The notes below the pieces were generated by a model. The model was not told the DNA's origin, did no database searches, and worked only from the letters and a program-made list of their open reading frames with translations. Positions 1 through 7,858 of a stretch of 15,704 bases of DNA are shown here, one piece after another. The stretch is taken from positions 1 through 15,704 of the forward strand of contig JAAYFR010000399.1 of NCBI GenBank assembly GCA_012728155.1. The letters are read 5' to 3'. The stretch's first letter is position 1, and the number at the start of each line of letters is the position of its first letter. The position numbers and the translations under genes are program-made. Origin of the DNA: Bacteroidales bacterium (lineage in GTDB: Bacteria; Bacteroidota; Bacteroidia; Bacteroidales; Dysgonomonadaceae).

Positions 1-118
1 CTATATCGCTAACCGTGCCGGGCTTCTCTTTCGAATCATTAATCGGTTCCAATTGCTTCTCGCTACAAGCGAAAAACAACATCACCAGCACTGTCAATAA
101 TAAACCTATTTTTTTCAT
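1..118 (-). CDS. Lipoprotein downstream of SusD, 5' part only (runs off the left edge)
   Basis: This is the first 39 codons of a gene that continues beyond the window. It starts at an ATG 38 bases after the stop of the SusD gene and is on the same strand, so it is probably co-transcribed. The product begins with a lysine pair, a hydrophobic stretch and a lipobox ending in Cys18 (LFFAC-SEK), so it should be exported and lipid-anchored. The following residues (QLEPINDSKEKPGTVSDI) resemble the start of the DUF4959/DUF5000-type lipoproteins that often follow susD in Bacteroidota glycan-uptake loci. That family call rests on resemblance of a short segment from memory. Such proteins are thought to be surface glycan-binding or accessory proteins, but no function can be read from this fragment. 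Confidence 0.75.
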   Translation of the reverse strand, partial: MKKIGLLLTVLVMLFFACSEKQLEPINDSKEKPGTVSDI

Positions 119-156
119 ATGATTATAGCTATTTATTTTCAATCTCAAAATCTATA

Positions 157-2127
157 TTACCACCCGGGGTTTTGTATCAACATCGGATTATTGATCAAGT
201 CGCTTTCCGGAATAGGTGCGAAATAATCCCGTAAAGTAAACCTCTCGGTATAGACAGTTGTGGGTATATAATAAACACTCGGACTAGGATCTTCAGCGGT
301 AACATTCCATCCCTGAACATTCCGGTTTAACTCTAAATGCGCCGTTTTCCAACGTTTCAAATCCCAGTACTCCTGTCCCTCCAGTGACAACTCCACCTTT
401 CTTTCACGGCGAATAATTTCTCTCATTCCCCCTTTAGTCTGGGGTTTATTCTTTTTGTCGGCAATAGCATATTTTTGATAACTCTCCACAATACCTTCCA
501 GATTGGCGCGTTCCCTAATCATGTCTATATAAGCATATACTTCAGGGTTAGCTGCCACTTCGTCACCTCCGGGCGTTGCCTCATTGATGGTTTCAGCAGC
601 CAACAACAACAGGTCGGCGAAACGCATGTCGGGGTATGGGAAATTCAAATAAGTCAACTCGTTGGCATCACGCCACCGGGTATTTAAATTGACCAATTTC
701 TTTGCCCAATATCCGGTGGCATTGTATTCGTTATTGGCTACCCGATTGGAAAATTCCGAGTAACGTGCCATGGGGAACATGGCTTCCGCGTCGTTGTTCG
801 GCTCATTATTGTAATGATTGCCATACCATTTGCCGCGGTCAAATCCCAACGCCGCATAGAATCGCGTTTCCCGGTCGAAATTGATTTGTGAAGTGGTCTC
901 TCCGGGTTGAATGACAAATCGGTGTTCCTCATCCCCTACACGCAATGTTTCGAAGCGGGTATTGAATTTGTCTCCCTCCAACCAGCTCTGATCCTCTTCC
1001 AATGGTATGCCATCGGAAGAATAGAACATGTCGACGATGTGAAGCGGTACGGCCAGCCGGGAGGTGGCATTGGCAGCAGATCCAGCTTCGAACCGGGGAA
1101 GACAGTGTCGCTGTACATTTGATCCACAGGGGTAAGAAGTATTGCCGAATATAATTTCCACGTTGGTATTTTGCTGATCGCTTACCGCGCTCCGGAGTGT
1201 ATTGATAAGCAACGTGGTGTCGGACATCGGTTTTGTTTGCATATAGTCGGCAATCTGATATAACCGTATATCGTTGGCCAGACAAACATCAATCGCTTTT
1301 TTGCACGCTTCGGCAGCTCTGTCCCAACGGGTCAAGTCCTTCGTCTGGTTGAAAAAAGGCTCTCCCAGATGGTCTTTAAATGAATTGTAATCGGTATTAC
1401 CATTGAACATATCACTTGCCCAATAGGTCAACACCCTAGCCTTCAGCGCATAAGGAACAGCCTGTGTGAATCGCCCCAGCTCTGTCGTCCTGTTTGTGAT
1501 GCGATCAGGGAGCGCGTCGGACTCAATCACCTCGTCAAGCAGCTCCAACACATAACCGAAACAGTCGTCTATCTTTTCCCTATAGACCCGAATACCTGTG
1601 GTAGAGGTATTTATCGGCATACTCTCCCGCAGTGGGCAAATAGGACCATAGTAGGTAATCAGGTAAAAATGCATCCAGGCTTTAAGCACTTTCACTTCTG
1701 CAATCATCCGATCTCGTTCGTCGCTTTTCAGATCTTGCACTCTCCCTATGTTATCCAGAAAGGTGTTACATTCCCGGATGCCGGCATGCAACGATCGAAT
1801 AGCAGTACCTGTTCCTCCCCAGTAATTGATAACGGGAGATGTGGGATTGTCTTCTCCCAATGCGTGCCTCATTCCACCGCTACTGCGGAAATTTGGATTC
1901 ATGATCATCTCCATTGATCCGAGAAAAGCCGGATTCTGATCCCACCCCGCTGCCTTGGGGAGCCCCCAATAACAGGTTGCGAGATACTGTTCCGCAGTAT
2001 AACGATTGGCAAAAGCATCATCCAATGTCGGGATATTATCTGGCACCACATCCAGATAATTACACGATATTATGGTGAATATAGTAAATATAAGACAGAC
2101 ACTTTTCTTTATAATTGATTTCATCAT
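157..2127 (-). CDS. susD: SusD/RagB-family surface glycan-binding lipoprotein
   Basis: Predicted outer-membrane lipoprotein of about 656 residues that would cap the SusC channel and capture the substrate at the cell surface. The N-terminus has a positively charged start, a hydrophobic segment and a lipobox with Cys22 (TIIS-C-NYLD). The N-terminal half carries helical, TPR-like SusD features, and the C-terminal region has the family hallmark VELSLEGQEYWDLKRW (about residues 578-593). Length is slightly above the usual 500-650. The frame is open back to a TTG at 2133, but I chose the ATG at 2127; the next codon is also ATG (2124) and cannot be excluded. The gene lies 27 bases after the SusC gene on the same strand, the standard SusC-SusD pairing. 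The gene symbol is the family name; the substrate is unknown and need not be starch. Confidence 0.93.
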   Translation of the reverse strand: MMKSIIKKSVCLIFTIFTIISCNYLDVVPDNIPTLDDAFANRYTAEQYLATCYWGLPKAAGWDQNPAFLGSMEMIMNPNFRSSGGMRHALGEDNPTSPVINYWGGTGTAIRSLHAGIRECNTFLDNIGRVQDLKSDERDRMIAEVKVLKAWMHFYLITYYGPICPLRESMPINTSTTGIRVYREKIDDCFGYVLELLDEVIESDALPDRITNRTTELGRFTQAVPYALKARVLTYWASDMFNGNTDYNSFKDHLGEPFFNQTKDLTRWDRAAEACKKAIDVCLANDIRLYQIADYMQTKPMSDTTLLINTLRSAVSDQQNTNVEIIFGNTSYPCGSNVQRHCLPRFEAGSAANATSRLAVPLHIVDMFYSSDGIPLEEDQSWLEGDKFNTRFETLRVGDEEHRFVIQPGETTSQINFDRETRFYAALGFDRGKWYGNHYNNEPNNDAEAMFPMARYSEFSNRVANNEYNATGYWAKKLVNLNTRWRDANELTYLNFPYPDMRFADLLLLAAETINEATPGGDEVAANPEVYAYIDMIRERANLEGIVESYQKYAIADKKNKPQTKGGMREIIRRERKVELSLEGQEYWDLKRWKTAHLELNRNVQGWNVTAEDPSPSVYYIPTTVYTERFTLRDYFAPIPESDLINNPMLIQNPGW

Positions 2128-2154
2128 TGTCAATTTTAATTATTTTATTCCCTT

Positions 2155-5100
2155 TTAAAAATTCAAATTCAACCCCACGTTGATGACCCGTTGCAATGGA
2201 TATCCCAATCCATTACCGGCCATTTCGGGATCCCATAATTTAAAACGACTCCAACTCAACAGGTTTGTGCCACTGACATAAAACCTGCAATTAGTCATAA
2301 ACATCCTCTGCGTCAATCTTTTAGGCAATGTGTAGCCAAACTCGGCCGACTTAAGTCGCAAAAAAGAGGCGTCCTGCATCCACCAGGTACTGGTTTGGTT
2401 GTTGTTGGTGATGCTATAGGTTGACAATCGCGGCCAGAAAGCATATGGATTGCGGTTGCTCTCTGTCCAATAATTGTCGGCAATGGCTTGCAACACGGCA
2501 TTTTGTCCAACCAATCCATCATTGGAATCACCATCGATAAACGGCTGCACATTTCCAATGTTGAGCCAGAAGGACTGGCGTCCCGATCCTTGAAAAAAGA
2601 GTGAAAGGTCAAGATTCTTATAACCAATCGTGGCACCAAATCCATAATTGATTTCCGGCACGGTGGGATAACCGATAGGTACTTGGTCTAAAGCAGATAT
2701 TACCCCATCATCATTTACGTCGCGATACTTGATGTCGCCGCCCATCACATTGCCGAATTGGGTAGGTGAGTTGGCCACTTCCCGTTCATCAATAAACAAA
2801 CGTTCGGCAATATAGCCCCAATTCTGGTTGATACTATAGCCCACTCTTGAACGCCACGCTGTATCGGCATAGTCCGGCTCTTCCCACTCAATTACCTTAC
2901 TGGTCGCATAGGTGAAGGTACCCCGTCCGGTAATATAAAAATCGTTTGTGAAAAATCTTTCGTAATTCGCCTCTATATCGATACCTTTGCCACTTCCCAC
3001 CCCCAAATTGGCCTTAATGGCGGGAATAATTCCCATTGTTTGAGGAATGACACGTGTCAGCAGGATATTCTCCCTTTTCTCATGAAAAAGATCAATGTTG
3101 GCGGAAAATCCTCCCTTAACCGAAATCTCGGCACCAATATTTGTCTTATAGGCAGTTTCCCATCCTATCCTATCATTGGCGTATCTTGACACATCGATAC
3201 CGGAAGGATTATAATTCATCATAGCTCCCCAATTGACATTTCTCGACGCATTCATATCAATCTGCGAAAGATAGTAGAATCGGTCGTCATTGCTACCAAT
3301 AGCATCATTTCCTACTAATCCATAGGTAGCTTTCAATTTAAACTGCGGGAAAATCCGGTTTAGACTGTGAAAAAATGCCTCGTTGGAGATCATCCACGCT
3401 GCGCCAACTGAAGGGAAGAATCCCCACCGGTGATCTTTGGAAAACCGTTCTGAGCCATTATAGCCGAAGTTGAATTCACCAAAGTAACGACTGTCGTAAT
3501 TGTATGCCAAACGTCCCGACAAACCCATGTTACGATTGGGTAGCGAGAGTAACAGATTATCAGCGATTCCTTTTTTTTCCTGTCGCATGATATAAACCAA
3601 TAGACCGTTGATTCGATGTTTTTGAGCAATCTCTTTATTATATTCCATCGCTGATTCGAGATAAAAGACAGTATTGATATTTCTCGCTCCCGGATTGTAT
3701 TGAAGAAATGTATTGCCTATTTCTGGATTCAGATTTTTAAGCGTGTAGGAGTTGTCGGCTAAATTATATTTATCAATATTGTAATAGAACGGCTTGTAGT
3801 TCCTGTTCACTGTGAATTCCGAAAAACGATTCATATTGAGCATCGCACGAAATGTTAGTCCTTCGGTCAACATGGCCAGATCTTGCTTTAGCTCGAATTG
3901 AGTCATGGTCATATTCTTACTATAATCGCGGTAACCTCTCAATGCCTGCGCATAGGGGTTGATATAGTCAGACGTGGTATAGTTCCCAAAAAGAACATGA
4001 CTCACATAACCGAAATGTTCGTCCGGTTCATACGAGGGCTTAAAATAGACAGGATTCGCCTGCATCACCTTGCGATACATGGTTGAACCACCATCGATTG
4101 GGCCTCTATATTCGTCAAATGTTGAACTCAACCGCATGATCAACTCAGTGGTCTTGGTCAGGTTTACATTTACATTTGAACGCACCGTATATTTAGTAAG
4201 GTCGATGTTCGAGTTAAAATTATTTCTTTTGTCAACTTTCAAGTTTCCATTATCTTTTGCCACACTTGCAGCCACATAGTAACGGGCTACCTTACCACCT
4301 CCACTGACACTGATATTGGCTCGCTGGTTATTGGTATACTTATTAAACATAGCTTTATACCAGTCGGTTGCAGGAAAAATATCGGGATATAACCCTCGTT
4401 CTGTCATCTCGATTTTTTCTGCAGAATATTCTCTGATACCATTGGGATTGCGTGTCAATACTGCCTCATTATGCATTTTCATATAGGTGACAGGATCGGC
4501 TAATTGAACATTTTGCGTTGGACTGGAAAAAGAGTTTTCCACCCGAGCATTTACCTGCACTTTCCCTTCACGTCCCTCTTTCGTTGTCACCAATATCACT
4601 CCATTAGCACCTCGAGCGCCGTATAGTGCCGTAGCCGTGGCATCTTTCATAATGGAAAAAGTTGCAATATCGTCGGTATTTAACCGTGCTAAGTCATCCG
4701 TAGTCAACTCTACTCCATCAATCAGAATGAGTGGATCTTTCTTTGCATCTGCCCCAAAAGTTGTGATTCCCCGGATAAAGAATTGAGCATTATCCATTCC
4801 CGGCTCTCCACTGGTCTGATATGAAATCAGCCCGGCCACTCGTCCCGCAAAGGCAGTGGTCAAATTACTACTGGGCACTTTCAAATCTTTTGTGGAAACG
4901 GTGGATATAGAGGAGATGACACTCTCTTTACTCTGTTTTCCAAAAGCGACTACCACCGCTTCTTCCAACATTTCGGAGTATTCAGAAAGTCTTACGTTGA
5001 TTACTCTCACCTTACCCACTTCAATTTTTTGTGTTTGATAGCCGATAAATGAGAACACCAGCGTATCACCCTCATTGACAGACAGTTCATAAACTCCATC

Positions 5101-5634
5101 TATATCTGTTACAGTACCGATAGATGTGCCTGATTTCACCACATTCACGCCAGGAATGGGATCGTCACTGAAAGCATCCGTCACTTTTCCGGTGATATTT
5201 ACAAGAGCCGTTTGATCTGTAATCTCCTTTTTTTTATTGTCTATTTTTCCCGTCTCTTTTGACAAGCTATTTTTGTACACCGACACTTGCCTTTCTACGA
5301 CTGTATATCCCAACCCAGTATCTTTCAATACTATTTCTAAAATTTCCTGAATAGATTCCTTATCGACATGGAGGCTGGTTCTTTTAGCCAGCTCAACTTG
5401 TGCTTCATTTGTGATAAGAAAAACATAATCACTTTTTTTCTCTATCTCGGAAATGACCTCTTCAATGGTCACATTTTTCATATCCAACGAAAGCTCTGCT
5501 TGTTGGGAATAAACATTTTTTGCCGTCATGGAGAACAAGCAAAAGAAAAATAGTAGTACTGAAATCTTCATGATTTTAAAGAGCCTGTTGCATTTTTTAG
5601 ATACAGGCAGGCAAGATTTAATTTTTTCACTCAT
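2155..5634 (-). CDS. susC: SusC/RagA-family TonB-dependent transporter with N-terminal signalling (STN) domain
   Basis: Outer-membrane TonB-dependent receptor of 1159 residues that imports the substrate captured by its SusD partner. A basic leader of about 22 residues precedes the hydrophobic signal segment (about 23-43, ending VYSQ). Next come an STN domain (about 46-120), a carboxypeptidase-regulatory-like beta-sandwich (about 146-217, starting NITGKVTD), and a plug domain (about 225-352) with the motifs LILIDGVEL and ATALYGARGANGVILVTT. The rest is the beta-barrel, which ends in an aromatic residue (NVGLNLNF) as expected for outer-membrane insertion. The STN domain identifies it as a transducer that contacts a FecR-type anti-sigma factor, and such a gene lies directly upstream. 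Start: ATG at 5634; a start at the internal Met22, just before the hydrophobic core, is possible, but the longer leader is common in this family. Substrate unknown. Confidence 0.95.
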   Translation of the reverse strand: MSEKIKSCLPVSKKCNRLFKIMKISVLLFFFCLFSMTAKNVYSQQAELSLDMKNVTIEEVISEIEKKSDYVFLITNEAQVELAKRTSLHVDKESIQEILEIVLKDTGLGYTVVERQVSVYKNSLSKETGKIDNKKKEITDQTALVNITGKVTDAFSDDPIPGVNVVKSGTSIGTVTDIDGVYELSVNEGDTLVFSFIGYQTQKIEVGKVRVINVRLSEYSEMLEEAVVVAFGKQSKESVISSISTVSTKDLKVPSSNLTTAFAGRVAGLISYQTSGEPGMDNAQFFIRGITTFGADAKKDPLILIDGVELTTDDLARLNTDDIATFSIMKDATATALYGARGANGVILVTTKEGREGKVQVNARVENSFSSPTQNVQLADPVTYMKMHNEAVLTRNPNGIREYSAEKIEMTERGLYPDIFPATDWYKAMFNKYTNNQRANISVSGGGKVARYYVAASVAKDNGNLKVDKRNNFNSNIDLTKYTVRSNVNVNLTKTTELIMRLSSTFDEYRGPIDGGSTMYRKVMQANPVYFKPSYEPDEHFGYVSHVLFGNYTTSDYINPYAQALRGYRDYSKNMTMTQFELKQDLAMLTEGLTFRAMLNMNRFSEFTVNRNYKPFYYNIDKYNLADNSYTLKNLNPEIGNTFLQYNPGARNINTVFYLESAMEYNKEIAQKHRINGLLVYIMRQEKKGIADNLLLSLPNRNMGLSGRLAYNYDSRYFGEFNFGYNGSERFSKDHRWGFFPSVGAAWMISNEAFFHSLNRIFPQFKLKATYGLVGNDAIGSNDDRFYYLSQIDMNASRNVNWGAMMNYNPSGIDVSRYANDRIGWETAYKTNIGAEISVKGGFSANIDLFHEKRENILLTRVIPQTMGIIPAIKANLGVGSGKGIDIEANYERFFTNDFYITGRGTFTYATSKVIEWEEPDYADTAWRSRVGYSINQNWGYIAERLFIDEREVANSPTQFGNVMGGDIKYRDVNDDGVISALDQVPIGYPTVPEINYGFGATIGYKNLDLSLFFQGSGRQSFWLNIGNVQPFIDGDSNDGLVGQNAVLQAIADNYWTESNRNPYAFWPRLSTYSITNNNQTSTWWMQDASFLRLKSAEFGYTLPKRLTQRMFMTNCRFYVSGTNLLSWSRFKLWDPEMAGNGLGYPLQRVINVGLNLNF

Positions 5635-5718
5635 ATGATTAAAACTTTTATTTCCAATTTCATTGAATTTTAGTTCGCATAATTAATTGAGTACTAATTG
5701 TTGATTAATATCCACTTT

Positions 5719-5748
5719 AATCGGACAATATGACAGCATTGCCCGATT
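5719..5748. repeat. Imperfect inverted repeat between fecR and susC
   Basis: Arms AATCGG-a-CAAT and ATTG-c-CCGATT pair over 10 of 11 positions with an 8-base loop. The repeat lies in the 147-base gap between the fecR stop and the susC start. A T-run follows it only on the plus strand, whereas both flanking genes are on the minus strand, so it does not look like a terminator for fecR. It could be an mRNA structure in the susC leader or a protein-binding site at the ECF-dependent promoter; either role is inference. Confidence 0.5.
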
Positions 5749-5781
5749 TTTATTTCATTCCACTTCTTTTTCATAGGCGTT

Positions 5782-6948
5782 TTATTTTTTAGTGATATAG
5801 ATAATATTATTTTCTCTTCGATAAATTGTAGATGAAAGCACGGAAACAGATGTCATTACACTGTCTAAGTTATTCGAAAGGAATAGTTTTCCTGAACAAG
5901 TCTTGTCGTTGTATAGTTCCTCTGGAGTGCTCTCAAACTGAACATTATAATATCGCCCTATTTTTCTAAATATCTCAGATATAGGCGTTTCATCGAACTC
6001 CAATATTCCTCTTGTCCAGCTAATATATTTTGATACGTTGACTGTTTCTTTTAAAAAATCATTGTCAGCTACTTCTATTTTTTCATTGGCCAATAATTCT
6101 GCTCCAAATTTATCCTCCATTTCAATCTTTACTTTTCCCTCCACTAAAACAACTGTCTTTTTATTGTCATCCTCATAAGCTGAGATATTAAATGTAGTTC
6201 CCCGCACATGAATATCAAGATTCTGTGCATGTACCACAAATGGGAGTTCCGGATTATGTACAACATGAATAAAAATTTCACCATTCACATATATTTCTCT
6301 TTTATCTCCCATAAACTGAGAGGGGAAATCAAGCTGAGTACCCGAATTAAGCCAGACCTCTGTACCATCGGAGAGGGAAAGAGTCATTCTTTTACCATAT
6401 GGAACAACTAACTTATTTAATTCGACTGATAGTAACGACAACTCTCTTGTCGATTCAACACTATCCGTCACCAGCGCTCTGCCATCTCCGCAGAGAGCAA
6501 TATGCGATTTATGTGCAATATTGATTTTCTCTTTTCCAGAAATAAGATATATATCTTCAACAGGAAGCGCTTCTCCTATAATTATTTCTCTTCCCCAGAA
6601 GCCATTTGATTCCCTTTTCTCTTTACGGGTGAAGGATATGACAAACAAGGTAGCAATCGCAAACACGGCAACGATTGAGCTCACTCTTCTTATCAATTTG
6701 TATCTCTTATAACGAGACACATCTCTCCAAATAGCCAGATAAATACTCTTTTTATCTTTTTCTGACAATAAGCTCCGATTAATCTTCACTGCCTCAAACT
6801 GAGAAATAGCCTGTTGCATTTCTTTTTCAAGGTGCGGATTGTCTCTCAGGAAATTTCCCCAATATTCATCCATCTCTTCCGACCGAAAAAGTCTCCAGTT
6901 GATGAAATCCTCATCGATGAGGAAATTATAACCCTTCCTATTTTTCAC
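5782..6948 (-). CDS. FecR-family anti-sigma factor (DUF4974 type)
   Basis: Inner-membrane anti-sigma factor of about 388 residues that would hold the neighbouring ECF sigma factor until the SusC transducer signals. An N-terminal cytoplasmic region (about 1-85) is followed by one membrane helix (about 88-106, RRVSSIVAVFAIATLFVISF). The periplasmic FecR domain follows (about 182-275), with VPYGKRMTLSLSDGTEVWLNSGT and LDIHVRGTTFNISAY recognisable in it. A C-terminal DUF4974-like segment (about 317-385) is the part expected to meet the STN domain of SusC. The frame is open to a GTG at 7026, but that extension (LNFKYFIFFCPRRGERF...) looks unlike the family, so I prefer the GTG at 6948, which begins MKNRKGYNFLIDEDF. 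There is no ATG in the region. The gene follows the sigma factor gene on the same strand. Confidence 0.9.
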   Translation of the reverse strand: MKNRKGYNFLIDEDFINWRLFRSEEMDEYWGNFLRDNPHLEKEMQQAISQFEAVKINRSLLSEKDKKSIYLAIWRDVSRYKRYKLIRRVSSIVAVFAIATLFVISFTRKEKRESNGFWGREIIIGEALPVEDIYLISGKEKINIAHKSHIALCGDGRALVTDSVESTRELSLLSVELNKLVVPYGKRMTLSLSDGTEVWLNSGTQLDFPSQFMGDKREIYVNGEIFIHVVHNPELPFVVHAQNLDIHVRGTTFNISAYEDDNKKTVVLVEGKVKIEMEDKFGAELLANEKIEVADNDFLKETVNVSKYISWTRGILEFDETPISEIFRKIGRYYNVQFESTPEELYNDKTCSGKLFLSNNLDSVMTSVSVLSSTIYRRENNIIYITKK

Positions 6949-7039
6949 AGATACACTTTTTATAATAATGACGAATCTTTCCCCCCGACGTGGACAAAAA
7001 AAAATAAAATATTTGAAATTTAACACTCTTAGACTACAA

Positions 7040-7642
7040 TCATGGCATAAAATGACGCGAAAATAAGATCGATATCATAGTAAGTGCTTCCAAAAAATCC
7101 TTTTTATCAACCAGTTCTCGCAATTTTCCCATTGTCCTATACAATAATTTACGGGCTGACTCTTCGCGGATATTCATCATTTCTGATATTTCTTTATGCC
7201 CTAATCCTATCATATATTTCAGGTAGAGAATCTCACGTTGACTGCTGGTCAATCCGTTCAAAAGTGAAATTATTTTCTCTTTTACAATCTCAGTTCTTTC
7301 ACTATCTATTATATTGTCCAGCACCGTTACCTGCAGGGCAAAAGATTCAGAAACTGCTTCAATAGACTCCTTTTTTATATCATTCCTGGATAAATCTATA
7401 AGACGGTGTTTAAATGATTTAAAAATATAAGCCGTAATATTTTTTATGTGGTTTAAATTATTTTTAGAGATATAGAGCTTGTAAAATACATCCTGAATAG
7501 CATCTTTGCAGATATCTTTTTGAAAACCTAAATTGATTCCATATGAGTACAAATCATCTACATGATTATTGTAGATAACGGAAAAAGAGGCTTCATCGCC
7601 TTTTTCTAAAAAACACTTCCAACTTAAATCAATAGAAACCAT
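7040..7642 (-). CDS. ECF-type RNA polymerase sigma-70 factor
   Basis: Sigma factor of 200 residues with the two-domain ECF architecture. Region 2 lies at about residues 21-90; DAIQDVFYKLY (48-57) is the core-binding part, followed by a basic segment (FKHRLIDLSRNDIKK). Region 4 lies at about 126-180, with LTSSQREILYLKYMIGLGHKEI and a helix-turn-helix around ISEMMNIREESARKLLYR. It should direct RNA polymerase to the promoter of the adjacent susC-susD operon when released by the FecR protein encoded next. Start: ATG at 7642. The C-terminal 20 residues are hydrophobic (LEALTMISILFSRHF), a common ending in this group. This is the typical sigma, anti-sigma, SusC order of Bacteroidota loci, but the controlled promoter is inferred from position only. 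Confidence 0.93.
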   Translation of the reverse strand: MVSIDLSWKCFLEKGDEASFSVIYNNHVDDLYSYGINLGFQKDICKDAIQDVFYKLYISKNNLNHIKNITAYIFKSFKHRLIDLSRNDIKKESIEAVSESFALQVTVLDNIIDSERTEIVKEKIISLLNGLTSSQREILYLKYMIGLGHKEISEMMNIREESARKLLYRTMGKLRELVDKKDFLEALTMISILFSRHFMP

Positions 7643-7681
7643 TTAATAAATGATGGATTATATTCACTTGGTATTGAATAA

Positions 7682-7713
7682 CAAATTAACGCTATTTTTT
7701 CTTTATAGGCAAA
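7682..7713 (-). promoter_or_regulatory. Putative housekeeping promoter of the sigma factor gene
   Basis: On the minus strand a TTTG (7713-7710) is followed after 20 bases by TTAATTTG (7689-7682). This matches 7 of 8 positions of the Bacteroidota -7 consensus TAnnTTTG, with a fitting -33 element. It lies about 40 bases upstream of the sigma factor ATG. The region is very AT-rich, so a chance match is possible. Confidence 0.4.
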
Positions 7714-7761
7714 TTTTTGGTTACAAATTACTATTTTGGTTTTATCATGGCATTATAGAGA

Positions 7762-7780
7762 TAGATATTTTTTATATCTA
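7762..7780. repeat. AT-rich inverted repeat beside the groEL terminator
   Basis: TAGATAT and ATATCTA are perfect 7-base arms around a five-T loop. The element directly abuts the A/T run of the groEL terminator and lies about 120 bases upstream of the sigma factor gene. It may add a second stem to the terminator or may simply reflect local AT richness. Confidence 0.35.
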
Positions 7781-7829
7781 AAAAAGAAGGCGGATAACCT
7801 TCAATTCTCACTTTCAGTCATCCGCCTTC
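7780..7829 (-). terminator. Intrinsic terminator of the groES-groEL operon
   Basis: Perfect 10-base arms GAAGGCGGAT (7786-7795) and ATCCGCCTTC (7820-7829) enclose a 24-base loop. On the minus strand the second arm is followed at once by six T residues (7785-7780). It begins 30 bases after the groEL stop codon. The GC-rich stem in AT-rich surroundings, the orientation and the T-run all support a rho-independent terminator; the long loop is the only weak point. Confidence 0.8.
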
Positions 7830-7858
7830 AATGCGCTTCAATATAATCTATGAAATGA

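Noticed and set aside
929..1285. 118-codon open frame overlapping the SusD gene on the same strand
   Set aside because: It lies in another frame wholly inside a well-supported SusD coding region, has no recognisable domain, and has the composition of an out-of-frame reading.
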